Of a DNA stretch of 64,000 nucleotides, positions 56,327 to 64,000 are shown piece after piece. The notes below the pieces were generated by a model. That model was given only the letters and a program-made list of their open reading frames with translations. It was not told where the DNA came from and ran no database searches. Numbering within the stretch: position 1 is the first letter of the stretch; each line of letters begins with the position of its first letter. Source of the DNA: Chromatium weissei (lineage in GTDB: Bacteria; Pseudomonadota; Gammaproteobacteria; Chromatiales; Chromatiaceae); NCBI RefSeq assembly GCF_016583765.1, contig NZ_NRRR01000001.1, forward strand, positions 558,001 to 622,000, read 5' to 3'. A program made the position numbers and the translations under genes.

Positions 56327-56460
56327 AGCAGCTAACGGCATCCTGTGCTTGCTGACCGACAGTGCCGCGTGATTTAGCCATCCCTGCTAAATCACGCTTC
56401 TTGTCTGATCGTCATAGCGTGTTACGCCTATGAAATGGCGTGTTTGACCGTTAGCCTAGG
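56327..56460 (-). promoter_or_regulatory. Structured leader upstream of lpxC
   Basis: Three nested or adjacent inverted repeats lie in the ftsZ-lpxC gap. (a) An 11-bp perfect stem, 56367-56377 with 56387-56397 (9-nt loop). (b) A CATAG-CGT/ACG-CTATG hairpin at about 56413-56432. (c) An enclosing 8-bp pair, GCTAACGG 56331-56338 with CCGTTAGC 56448-56455. None is followed by a T-run on the minus strand, so this is not an ordinary terminator. It may be a cis-acting RNA in the lpxC 5' region or a processing site. Function unknown. Confidence 0.6.
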
Positions 56461-56548
56461 GTTTTCCCGAACACTTTTCAAGTTCAATATCGAATACGCT
56501 CAAATCTCTTTGTTTTCAATAGAGATTAAGCTCAAGCAGTGCGGCGCG

Positions 56549-57712
56549 TTAATCGGCTTGACGACGCAAAAATGCAGGAATGTCGAGATAGTCATCATCA
56601 ATCGTTTCGGAGGTGATGGCATTACCGCCACGCCGATAAATCGCTGGACGGCGCTCCATTTCACGGTAATCCGGCTGTCCATCATTCGCGTCAACCGACA
56701 CCAAACGAATGCCGGGTTCAGCGTGGCCGCCGCGCTTGTGTGCGCTGGCGGCGCGGCGCTCCCCCAAGCCGGTGGCAACGACGGTCACGCGCAGCTCGTC
56801 CTCCAATTCCATATCAAAGACAGTCCCCACGACGACGGTCGCTTCATCATCCGCAAAATCGCGCACCGTGCTTCCCACCTCGTCAAACTCGCCAATAGTG
56901 AGATTGGGGCCGGCTGTGATATTGACCAGAATGCCCTTCGCTCCTGCCAAATCAATATCTTCCAACAGCGGACTCTTAATCGCCGCCTCCGCCGCTTCTC
57001 GTGCACGATTTGCGCCCCGCGCCGAGCCCGTGCCCATCATTGCCACGCCCATGTTCAACATCACCGTTTTCACATCAGCAAAATCGACGTTGATCAAGCC
57101 TTGACGCGTAATCAGCTCCGCAATGCCCTGCGTCGCGTTGAGCAGCACATCATTTGCGGCTTTGAACGCATCGAGCAGACTCATGTCTTTGCCGAGCACT
57201 GCGAGCAGCTTTTCATTCGGAATGGTAATCAGTGAATCGACCGATTTTGCCAACTCCGCAATACCTTCCTCCGCCACGCGCCGCCGTTTCGCGCCTTCAA
57301 ACGGAAAGGGTTTTGTCACCACCGCCACCGTCAAAATGCCGAGTTCCTTCGCCACCTGCGCGACGACCGGTGCAGCACCAGTGCCCGTGCCACCGCCCAT
57401 GCCAGCGGTAATAAACACCATATCCGCACCTTCTAGCGCCTCTTGAATGCGATCTCGATCTTCAATCGCAGAATGGCGACCGACTTCAGGATCAGCGCCA
57501 GCGCCCAATCCTTTGGTGATATTTGCACCCAATTGCAGAATGGTTTTGACGTTGGAGCTTTTCAGCGCCTGCGCGTCGGTATTCGCGCAGATGAAATCCA
57601 CGCCTTCAATCGTTGAATTCATCATGTGATTGACGGCGTTATTACCGCCGCCACCGACACCGATGACCTTAATCACCGCATTTGGACTTGCGTTGTCTAT
57701 GATTTCAAACAT
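56549..57712 (-). CDS. ftsZ: Cell division protein FtsZ
   Basis: Tubulin-like GTPase that forms the division ring. It has 387 residues. The GTP-binding tubulin signature is [13 protein letters not shown], the T7 loop is [11 protein letters not shown], and the C-terminal peptide is [11 protein letters not shown], which binds FtsA and ZipA. The ATG at 57712 (MFEIIDNA) has GGAG nine bases upstream; a longer frame to 57811 lacks homology. It follows ftsA by 125 bp. Last gene of the dcw cluster before lpxC. Confidence 0.98.
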   Translation of the reverse strand: MFEIIDNASPNAVIKVIGVGGGGNNAVNHMMNSTIEGVDFICANTDAQALKSSNVKTILQLGANITKGLGAGADPEVGRHSAIEDRDRIQEALEGADMVFITAGMGGGTGTGAAPVVAQVAKELGILTVAVVTKPFPFEGAKRRRVAEEGIAELAKSVDSLITIPNEKLLAVLGKDMSLLDAFKAANDVLLNATQGIAELITRQGLINVDFADVKTVMLNMGVAMMGTGSARGANRAREAAEAAIKSPLLEDIDLAGAKGILVNITAGPNLTIGEFDEVGSTVRDFADDEATVVVGTVFDMELEDELRVTVVATGLGERRAASAHKRGGHAEPGIRLVSVDANDGQPDYREMERRPAIYRRGGNAITSETIDDDYLDIPAFLRRQAD

Positions 57713-57837
57713 AAAGCTAATCTCCTGATTGTGTACGTTTTTATCAGTACACGAAAAACTCGTTGAGTCGTTGCACCGGTTGTGCACGACCGCCGTTTGA
57801 CACTTCATCACCGCATTTGGGGCGCGAGATCAACACG

Positions 57838-59097
57838 CTAAAAATTGCCCTGAAACCAACTGCGCATTCGCGTCCACGTTCCTTTCAAACCTTGCTGCTC
57901 GGTCGATTCAGAATTCGGTGTAAACCGATGTTGCCGAGCGTAAATCAGCAAACCAACGCCGGTGGCATGAATCGGATTATTCACCACTTCATCCATACCA
58001 ATCACATGCTGCGGCACTCCCAAACGCACCGGCATTTGAAAAACGGATTCAGCCAATTCAAGCAGCCCTTCCATTTTGGCGCTGCCACCGGTGAGCACGA
58101 TGCCGCCCGCAATCAAATCCTCAAAGCTACTGCGGCGCAATTCGTTGTGCAGCAGCGTTAAAAGTTCCTCATAACGCGGTTCAACCACCTCGGCAAGCGT
58201 CTGACACGACAATCGACGCGGTGGACGATCACCAATGCTCGGCACTTCAATCGTTTCACCATTACCCGCCAATTGAGTCAATGCACACGCGTGATTCACT
58301 TTAATCAATTCGGCATGTTGCGTGGGTGTGCGCAATGCCACTGCAATATCATTCGTGACTTGATCGCCCGCAATTGGAATGACAGCCGTATGCCGAATTG
58401 CACCATCCGTGAATACAGCTAAATCCGTCGTGCCACCACCGATGTCAATGACACACACACCGAGTTCTTTTTCATCTTCACTCAATACGGCATAACTCGA
58501 ACTCAATTGCGCCAGCACCAAATCATCGACCGCTAATCCGCAGCGTTCAATACACTTTTTAATGTTCTGCGCGGCGCTGACCGCCCCCGTGACCATGTGC
58601 ACTCGCGCTTCTAACCGCACACCGCACATTCCAATTGGTTCACGAATACCTTCTTGATTATCAATGATAAATTCCTGCGGCAGAATGTGCAGAATTTTCT
58701 GATCTGCGGGAATTGCCACTGCTCGCGCCGCGTCAATCACGCGATCAACATCTGCCTGCGACACCTCAACTTCTTTAATTGCGGTGATACCGTGTGAATT
58801 CAGGCTGCGCACATGGCTGCCAGCAATTCCCGCATAAACCGAATTGATTTCACAACCCGCCATCAATTCCGCTTCTTCGACGGCACGTTGAATAGATTGG
58901 ACAGTGGATTCAATATCCACCACCACGCCTTTTTTTAATCCGCGTGATGGATGAATACCGATGCCAATAATTTCGATTTGATCGTCATCTTTTAGTTCGC
59001 CAACCAGACAGGCAATTTTTGAAGTGCCGATATCCAGCCCGACTAATAGATTCTTGTCGTTGCGCTTGTCATTACGCTTGTCATTACGTCGCGGCAT
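57838..59097 (-). CDS. ftsA: Cell division protein FtsA
   Basis: Actin-like ATPase that tethers FtsZ to the membrane. It has 419 residues. Motifs: VGLDIGTSKIACLVGEL (phosphate 1), VIDIGGGTTDLAVF (phosphate 2) and GGIVLTGGSAKMEGL (adenosine). A C-terminal amphipathic helix, WTRMRSWFQGNF, serves as the membrane anchor. The N-terminus carries a basic RNDK tripled motif encoded by a 12-bp tandem repeat (about 59053-59091), which is unusual. Confidence 0.97.
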   Translation of the reverse strand: MPRRNDKRNDKRNDKNLLVGLDIGTSKIACLVGELKDDDQIEIIGIGIHPSRGLKKGVVVDIESTVQSIQRAVEEAELMAGCEINSVYAGIAGSHVRSLNSHGITAIKEVEVSQADVDRVIDAARAVAIPADQKILHILPQEFIIDNQEGIREPIGMCGVRLEARVHMVTGAVSAAQNIKKCIERCGLAVDDLVLAQLSSSYAVLSEDEKELGVCVIDIGGGTTDLAVFTDGAIRHTAVIPIAGDQVTNDIAVALRTPTQHAELIKVNHACALTQLAGNGETIEVPSIGDRPPRRLSCQTLAEVVEPRYEELLTLLHNELRRSSFEDLIAGGIVLTGGSAKMEGLLELAESVFQMPVRLGVPQHVIGMDEVVNNPIHATGVGLLIYARQHRFTPNSESTEQQGLKGTWTRMRSWFQGNF

Positions 59098-59102
59098 TCA
59101 AT

Positions 59103-59906
59103 TTATCCTCGATTGCCAGATTGCGGAAGGCGATTTTTATTTGGCGTGGAAATCGCTGGTTCAATGTTTGGTGCCCATTTCACCGCAAAACCATTGCGAT
59201 AACGCAAATCTACTCGAAGTGGATGACCGGCGGCCTCAAGCTGGGGCGCGCTGGCGACAAAGCGGGCAAAGCGTTCTTCGACCGTATCGGTGCCGAGTCG
59301 CAACCGCGTTCCCTTCGCCAATTCCACTTGCCAGTCGCCCCGCGAATCGACCGATAACACCGCGATCGCATGATCGATTGGTCGCAGCATCTCGCGCCAT
59401 GCCTGATAACGCGCCACCACTTCGGAAGCGCGTTTTTCATCACCTTCAAGCAGCGCCAGTCCGTCGGGCGCAATGCCCGTGCCTTGTTTGAACACGATAC
59501 CGGCTGCTGTCACTAAACTATCCTGATTCCAGCGCGCCAGCGGACGATATTCTTCCACTTCCACCTGCAACCGATCCGGCCAAATGCGTCGCAAACTGGC
59601 GCGTCCAACCCAAGACAAATCCTCCGCTGCCGCTTTGAGATCAAGCAAATTCACCGTTAATAGACCGCCGTGCAGTCGCGCCGTGAGCGTTTTTTGCAAT
59701 AACTCTGACGAATAATGATGAAGTTCGCCCTTGACCTCAATCACGCGAATCGGCAGCAATTGCGGTTCCCAGTCTTTGAATAACCAGCCACCGACGCTCA
59801 ATCCCACAATCGTCAACAGCGCCAGCACGGCGCGAAAACGGGAAAATCCCGCCTGATTGCCGGGCGGCGCAGCGGGCGCGAATTCGCTCACATCATCTTC
59901 AGCCAC
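59103..59906 (-). CDS. ftsQ: Cell division protein FtsQ
   Basis: Bitopic inner-membrane divisome protein linking early and late components through FtsB/FtsL. The 267 residues include a short cytoplasmic tail (1-25), one membrane helix (about 25-43, VLALLTIVGLSVGGWLF), a POTRA domain (about 50-120; PIRVIEVKGELHHYSSELL) and a beta domain (to about 245). The start is GTG 59906, overlapping the ddl end by 8 bp; a GTG six codons later is possible. The order ddl-ftsQ-ftsA is canonical. Confidence 0.93.
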   Translation of the reverse strand: MAEDDVSEFAPAAPPGNQAGFSRFRAVLALLTIVGLSVGGWLFKDWEPQLLPIRVIEVKGELHHYSSELLQKTLTARLHGGLLTVNLLDLKAAAEDLSWVGRASLRRIWPDRLQVEVEEYRPLARWNQDSLVTAAGIVFKQGTGIAPDGLALLEGDEKRASEVVARYQAWREMLRPIDHAIAVLSVDSRGDWQVELAKGTRLRLGTDTVEERFARFVASAPQLEAAGHPLRVDLRYRNGFAVKWAPNIEPAISTPNKNRLPQSGNRG

Positions 59907-60837
59907 GCGTCACACTCGTCGCCAAAATGCGCTTCACCAGCGCATCAAACTCAATTCCCGCAGCGCGAGCAGCCATCGGCACCAAACTGTGATCGGTCAT
60001 GCCCGGCACGGTGTTGATCTCCAATAAAAACGGTTGCCCAGCCGCATTCACCATGAAATCAACGCGTCCCCAGCCACTCGCTCCGGCAGCGGTGAACGCA
60101 GCCAGCGCCAGTTGCTGCAATTCCACTTCGGTCGCAGCAGCCAAACCGCATGGGCAATGATAACGGGTGCTATTTGCTTGATATTTCGCATTAAAATCAT
60201 AAAACGCATGGGGCGTTTCCAGTCGAATCAGCGGCAACGCCTCGCGGTCGAGAATCGCGCAGGTGTATTCCGCGCCGTCAATCCACTGCTCGGCGAGCAC
60301 TAAATCATCATATTGCGCCGCAGTTGTCCAAGCCTGATGCAATTCAGCGACCGTTTCGACGCGTGCCATGCCGATGCTCGAACCTTCGTGCACCGGTTTA
60401 ATCATCAGCGGAAAACCCAGCGCCGCTGCGGCTGCTAAATTCGGCTGGGTTCCGTGCAGCAATACCGATGCCGCCGTCGGTAAACCCGCGCCCATCCACG
60501 CTAATTTGCAGCGATATTTGTCCATTCCCAGCGCCGAGCCGAGCACGCCAGAGCCGGTGTACGGCAGTCCGATCGTTTCCAATGCGCCCTGAATTTGCCC
60601 ATCTTCGCCGCCGCGCCCGTGCAAAATGATGAAAGCGCGGTCATAACCACCGCTGCGCAGTTGTTCTAACACGGTCGCGTCGGGATCGAGCGAATGCGCG
60701 TCCACGCCTTGCCGCAGCAGCGCCGCCAGCACTGCCTGTCCACTTTTGAGGGAAATCTCACGCTCCGCTGCTTGCCCGCCGAGAAGCACTGCGACCTTGC
60801 CAAATGACTGCGAAGCGGAACTTGTGATCGTCTTCAT
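59899..60837 (-). CDS. ddl: D-alanine-D-alanine ligase
   Basis: Makes the D-Ala-D-Ala dipeptide for peptidoglycan using ATP. It has 312 residues. Signatures: VAVLLGGQAAEREISLKSG (N-terminal), HGRGGEDGQIQGALETIGLPYTGSGVLGSALGMDK (D-Ala binding), the ATP-grasp core with EGSSIGMARV, and WGRVDFMVNAAGQPFLLEINTVPGMTDHSLVP (Mg ligands and omega loop). ATG 60837 overlaps the murB stop as ATGA. DdlB type by context. Confidence 0.97.
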   Translation of the reverse strand: MKTITSSASQSFGKVAVLLGGQAAEREISLKSGQAVLAALLRQGVDAHSLDPDATVLEQLRSGGYDRAFIILHGRGGEDGQIQGALETIGLPYTGSGVLGSALGMDKYRCKLAWMGAGLPTAASVLLHGTQPNLAAAAALGFPLMIKPVHEGSSIGMARVETVAELHQAWTTAAQYDDLVLAEQWIDGAEYTCAILDREALPLIRLETPHAFYDFNAKYQANSTRYHCPCGLAAATEVELQQLALAAFTAAGASGWGRVDFMVNAAGQPFLLEINTVPGMTDHSLVPMAARAAGIEFDALVKRILATSVTRG

Positions 60838-61721
60838 GCTGCAAATTCTCCTGAAATACACTTGACTTCAGTCACCAATTGAATGCCGCTGTGCGTGGCG
60901 ACGGTGCGCTGAACGTGGTCGATTAATTGGCTGATCGCAGTGGCAGTCGCGTCGCCGGTGTTGATAATAAAATTAGCATGTTTTTCAGAAACTTGTGCTC
61001 CACCGATACGATAGCCTTTCAAACCAGCCGCTTCAATCAATCGCGCTGCGTGATCGCCGGGCGGATTGCGAAAGACCGAGCCGCAGCTCGGTTGACCAAT
61101 CGGTTGCGTTGCGGCGCGGCGAGCCAACATTTCACGCATTCGCGTCTGCGCTGCTGCGCCATCGCCGGGCATCAATTCCAACTCTGCGGCTAAAAACCAC
61201 TCGCCCGCTGCGCCCGTCACTTGCCGATAACCGACGCTGAATTCTGCTGCGTCACGAATGCGCACCGTGCCGCTGCGATCAAGCGTGTGAACACGGCGCA
61301 CGAGCGGCCAGATTTCACCGCCCCACGCGCCCGCGTTCATCGCCAACGCGCCACCAAAAGTGCCGGGAATGCCGATTAAAAATTCCACGCCGATTAAATC
61401 GTGCTCCGCTGCAAAGCGCGCCAGCTTCGCGCTCGGCACTCCGGCTTCAACCGCAATGCCGGTCGCGCCGTGCGACTTCAGTTCGGTCAAGCCACCGAGC
61501 GTGTGAATCACCGTGCCAGCAAAACCGCTGTCGGCAATCAGCACATTGCTGCCGAGTCCGAGCCACAGCAGCGGTTCTTCCGGCGGCAATTGGCGCAGAA
61601 AGGCAATCAAATCCGCACGATTGGCAGGACGATAAAATTGCCGCGCCGCGCCGCCGACGCGCCAAGTGGTGTACCGAGCGAGCGGTTCATGCTGACGCAA
61701 TTCGCCTTGCAATACGGCCAT
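60834..61721 (-). CDS. murB: UDP-N-acetylenolpyruvoylglucosamine reductase
   Basis: FAD enzyme that reduces UDP-GlcNAc-enolpyruvate to UDP-MurNAc with NADPH. The 295 residues and motifs fit the type I/II family: TTWRVGGAARQFYRPA and LGLGSNVLIADSGFAGTVIHTLGGL (FAD), IGIPGTFGGALAMNAGAWGGE, GYRQ (catalytic Tyr region), CGSVFRNPPGDHAARLIEAAGLKGYRIGGAQVSEKHANFI (catalytic Ser and Glu side). ATG 61721 has GAGG eight bases upstream; an in-frame ATG at 61739 overlapping murC is the alternative. Confidence 0.96.
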   Translation of the reverse strand: MAVLQGELRQHEPLARYTTWRVGGAARQFYRPANRADLIAFLRQLPPEEPLLWLGLGSNVLIADSGFAGTVIHTLGGLTELKSHGATGIAVEAGVPSAKLARFAAEHDLIGVEFLIGIPGTFGGALAMNAGAWGGEIWPLVRRVHTLDRSGTVRIRDAAEFSVGYRQVTGAAGEWFLAAELELMPGDGAAAQTRMREMLARRAATQPIGQPSCGSVFRNPPGDHAARLIEAAGLKGYRIGGAQVSEKHANFIINTGDATATAISQLIDHVQRTVATHSGIQLVTEVKCISGEFAA

Positions 61722-61731
61722 TGTCAACGCC

Positions 61732-63162
61732 TCATTCATTTGAATTTGCGAGCAGTTTTGGTAACTGTGCGGCCAGCGCGCCGATGTCGCCCGCGCCGGA
61801 AAGCAGCACGATGTCACCGTCGTGTAAAACGTGTGACAGCAGTTCCGGCACTTCGCTGACTTGCTGCGCAAAGACTGGCTCCAGTGCGCCGCGCATTCGA
61901 ATCGCCCGAATCAACGCCCGTCCATCCGCGCCAGCAATTGGCGTTTCGCCCGCTGGATAGACTTCGCACAGCACCAGCGCGTCGGCAGTCGACAGCACCG
62001 CAACGAAATTCTCAAATTGCTCCTGTGTGCGACTGAAACGGTGCGGCTGAAACACCAGCACCAGCCGTCGACTCGGCCAGCCCGCCCGAATCGCAGCGAT
62101 GGTGGCGGCGACTTCGCGGGGATGATGCCCGTAGTCGTCAATCAGCAGCAGCTCGCGTCTGGCCGCGTCGGTGATCGTGTTGGCGACAAAACGCCGTCCG
62201 ACACCTTCAAATTGCTGCAACGCTCGGGCAATCGCCGTTTCGCGCACGCCCAATTCTAGTGCGATGCAAATTGCCGCCAACGCATTCAACACGTTATGTC
62301 GTCCGGGCAGATTGAGCGTGATCGGCAGTGGCGCGGTGAGTTGGGCGCTGTGCGCGACAAAGGTGGTTTGCATTTCGTGCTGGTGCAGGTCGATTGCCCG
62401 CACGTCTGCATCAGGATGGGTGCCGTAAGTGCGCACGGCGCGACCGACCATCGGCACCAGCGCCCGCACTTCGTCATCATCGAGACAGAGCACCGCCAGT
62501 CCGTAAAACGGCAAATGGTGCAGGAATTCCATAAATGTGCTGCGCAAGCGATTGAAATCATTGCCGTAAGTGCGCATGTGGTCTGCGTCGATATTGGTCA
62601 CGACGGAAATCATCGGCTGCAAATACAAAAATGAGGCGTCGCTTTCGTCGGCTTCGGCGACCAGATATTTGCTGGTTCCGAGTTTGGCGTTGGCTCCGGC
62701 GCTGGTGAGGCGGCCGCCGATGACGAAGGTCGGATCAAGTCCGCCTTCCACCAAAATGCTGGCGACCAGACTGGTGGTCGTGGTTTTGCCGTGCGTTCCG
62801 GCGACTGCGACACCGTAATAAAACCGCATCAGCTCGGCCAGCATCTCCGCTCGCCGCACAATCGGTATTCGGGCGACGCGAGCAGCCGCAATTTCGGGAT
62901 TGGTTTCGTCAATCGCAGTGGAGACGACGACGGCATCGGTGTCGGCAACCTGTTCGGCGCGATGTCCGATGAAAACGGTGATGCCGAGTGCAGTCAGGCG
63001 ATTGGTGGTGGCGCTGGCGCGAAGGTCGGAGCCGCTAACTTGATAGCCGAGATTGGTCATCAATTCGGCGATGCCGCTCATGCCCGCGCCGCCGATTCCG
63101 ATGAAATGCAGACGGCGGACGCGCCCCATGCGCTCGGCAGTGTGTTCAAAATGGGTGTTCAT
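61732..63162 (-). CDS. murC: UDP-N-acetylmuramate-L-alanine ligase
   Basis: Adds L-Ala to UDP-MurNAc, the first step of the stem peptide. It has 476 residues. The N-terminal Rossmann-like domain has [18 protein letters not shown], the central ATPase domain has [15 protein letters not shown] and DESDASFL, and the C-terminal ligase domain has [15 protein letters not shown] and FQPHRFSRT. The start could be ATG 63162 or the Met 12 codons later, just before RVRRLHFIG. Followed by murB after 10 bp. Confidence 0.97.
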   Translation of the reverse strand: MNTHFEHTAERMGRVRRLHFIGIGGAGMSGIAELMTNLGYQVSGSDLRASATTNRLTALGITVFIGHRAEQVADTDAVVVSTAIDETNPEIAAARVARIPIVRRAEMLAELMRFYYGVAVAGTHGKTTTTSLVASILVEGGLDPTFVIGGRLTSAGANAKLGTSKYLVAEADESDASFLYLQPMISVVTNIDADHMRTYGNDFNRLRSTFMEFLHHLPFYGLAVLCLDDDEVRALVPMVGRAVRTYGTHPDADVRAIDLHQHEMQTTFVAHSAQLTAPLPITLNLPGRHNVLNALAAICIALELGVRETAIARALQQFEGVGRRFVANTITDAARRELLLIDDYGHHPREVAATIAAIRAGWPSRRLVLVFQPHRFSRTQEQFENFVAVLSTADALVLCEVYPAGETPIAGADGRALIRAIRMRGALEPVFAQQVSEVPELLSHVLHDGDIVLLSGAGDIGALAAQLPKLLANSNE

Positions 63163-63169
63163 TTGCGTT

Positions 63170-63260
63170 GTCAGTTTTCAGTTGGCAGTTGTCAGTGAAC
63201 AACTGGGAAGTGGACGGGCGGGTGGGAAAAGTTGTCAGTTGTCGGTGTTCAGTTGTCAGC
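63170..63260. repeat. Dispersed intergenic repeat, copy 2
   Basis: A CAGT-rich stretch between murG and murC. Bases 63170-63189 are identical to 18410-18429, and further degenerate copies of the GTTGTCAGT/GTTCAGTTGTCAG unit follow to about 63260. Its right end supplies the last codons and the stop of murG, so the element has become part of that gene's 3' end. Confidence 0.75.
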
Positions 63261-64000
63261 CGCTCGGTCGCGGTGCGCGATGGTGAGGCAAGCGGCAGTG
63301 ATGCGAGCGGTGGCATTGGGTTGCGCGAGTTGTCGTGCGCGTTGCGCCATTGCCAGTAATTCGGTGCGGTTGGCGAGCAGTTCGGTCAATAACGCAGTCA
63401 GGCTGCTGGCGCTGAGATCGCGCTGCAAAACCAGTCGCGCTGCGCCAGCATCAGCCAAATAGCGGGCGTTGCCGACTTGATGATCGTCTACGGCGAATGG
63501 ATACGGCACGAGTACGGAGGCGACTCCTGCTGCGGCTAATTCGGCGACCGTCAATGCGCCAGCGCGGCAAATCACCAGATCAGCCCAGTCATACGCTGCC
63601 GCCATGTCGCTGATAAATGGCGTGATTTCGGCATTTACGCCAGCGGTTTGATATGCGGTTTGGGCGATGTGCAGAGTGCGTTCACCGGTTTGATGACGCA
63701 CCAGCGGACGCAGGTTTTCCGGCACTGCGGCGAGCGCAACCGGAACCAGTTCATTGAAAATTTGTGCGCCGAGTGAACCGCCGAGAATGAGGAGATGCAG
63801 CGGTTCAAATTCGCTTTTTTCTAAATGGGGCTTTACGTCGAGAATCGCTCGCCGTACTGGATTCCCGACCGTGATTGCGCCCCGTGCTGGCGGAAAACTA
63901 TTTGGAAAGGCTTCAAAGACTTGTGTGGCAATTCGTGCCAGCCAGCGATTCGTCAAGCCGGAAATTCCGTTTTGCTCGTGAATCACCAGCGGAATGTTCA
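63249..64000 (-). CDS. murG: MurG, lipid I GlcNAc transferase (partial)
   Basis: Transfers GlcNAc to lipid I at the cytoplasmic membrane face to form lipid II. Only about the last 250 residues are present; the N-terminus lies beyond the right edge, and the frame stays open to the last base (PLVIHEQNGISGLTNRWLA). The C-terminal Rossmann domain shows LLILGGSLGAQIFNELVP (GGS loop), the HQTGE-like RHQTGERTL, ICRAGALTVAELAAAGVASVLVPYPFAVDDHQVGNARYL (donor-binding) and a helical end. The final residues are encoded by the dispersed CAGT repeat. Confidence 0.96.
   Translation of the reverse strand, partial: NIPLVIHEQNGISGLTNRWLARIATQVFEAFPNSFPPARGAITVGNPVRRAILDVKPHLEKSEFEPLHLLILGGSLGAQIFNELVPVALAAVPENLRPLVRHQTGERTLHIAQTAYQTAGVNAEITPFISDMAAAYDWADLVICRAGALTVAELAAAGVASVLVPYPFAVDDHQVGNARYLADAGAARLVLQRDLSASSLTALLTELLANRTELLAMAQRARQLAQPNATARITAACLTIAHRDRAADN

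Noticed and set aside
57875..57911. A second CRISPR-repeat-like site in ftsA (QQGLK near the C-terminus)
   Set aside because: Only about 19 of 37 positions match, nearly all in the 16 bases coding QQGLK. Unlike gltB, the 5' end of the repeat is not kept. Probably coincidence.

Overview
This 64 kb window looks like chromosome from a nitrogen-fixing Gram-negative proteobacterium, most likely a gammaproteobacterium. The evidence is the LPS genes (kdsA, lpxC), a classical murG-murC-murB-ddl-ftsQ-ftsA-ftsZ-lpxC cell-wall and division cluster, a nif accessory operon with a sigma-54/NifA promoter, and proteobacterial gltBD. I cannot name the genus from sequence alone. No rRNA, tRNA, insertion sequence or prophage was recognised.

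Layout. (1) 1-1940: the start of kdsA and complete pyrG, both on the minus strand. (2) 1941-16248: a leader-like AT-rich gap, then a very large CRISPR array. I count 188 copies of a 37-bp repeat by hand; all but three look identical. Spacers average about 36 nt. No cas gene lies anywhere in the window. The array reads on the plus strand (its 3' repeat end is ATTGAAAC) and its decayed distal end meets the terminator of the oncoming nif operon. (3) 16249-21730: minus-strand operon nifB, a 2[4Fe-4S] ferredoxin, a flavo-diiron protein, two [2Fe-2S] ferredoxins (one FeSII/Shethna-like), nifQ and draG. It combines FeMo-cofactor synthesis with electron supply, oxygen protection and reversal of nitrogenase ADP-ribosylation. 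(4) 21730-29756: an unrecognised zinc-ribbon/membrane/helical-repeat protein and glutamate synthase gltB-gltD. (5) 29977-34726: a DUF29 protein, a decayed DUF1566-like pseudogene, a 1045-residue secreted protein with InlB-type B-repeats, and a Uma2-type nuclease. (6) 34803-42453: htpG, pgm, argH, a CPBP membrane protease and malQ. (7) 42741-53949: signalling. This holds a PAS/GGDEF/EAL protein with a degenerate GGDEF motif, a hybrid histidine kinase with an HD-GYP response regulator, a porin with a small periplasmic-binding-like protein, and a PepSY/response-regulator/kinase operon interrupted by a type II toxin-antitoxin pair. (8) 53977-64000: M23 peptidase, DUF721 protein, lpxC and the division/murein cluster, ending inside murG.

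The most unusual observation is a 37-nt stretch inside the gltB coding sequence (27587-27623, minus strand). It matches the CRISPR repeat at 30 of 37 positions without gaps, keeps both repeat ends and the last 17 bases exactly, and lies in the sense orientation of the gltB mRNA and in the same codon phase. It could be a decayed or captured CRISPR repeat, and possibly a site where a Cas6-type nuclease would recognise a housekeeping mRNA. That functional idea is inference only. Other notable points are the structured leader before lpxC, the toxin-antitoxin pair inside a two-component operon, and the recent nested duplication in the B-repeat protein.
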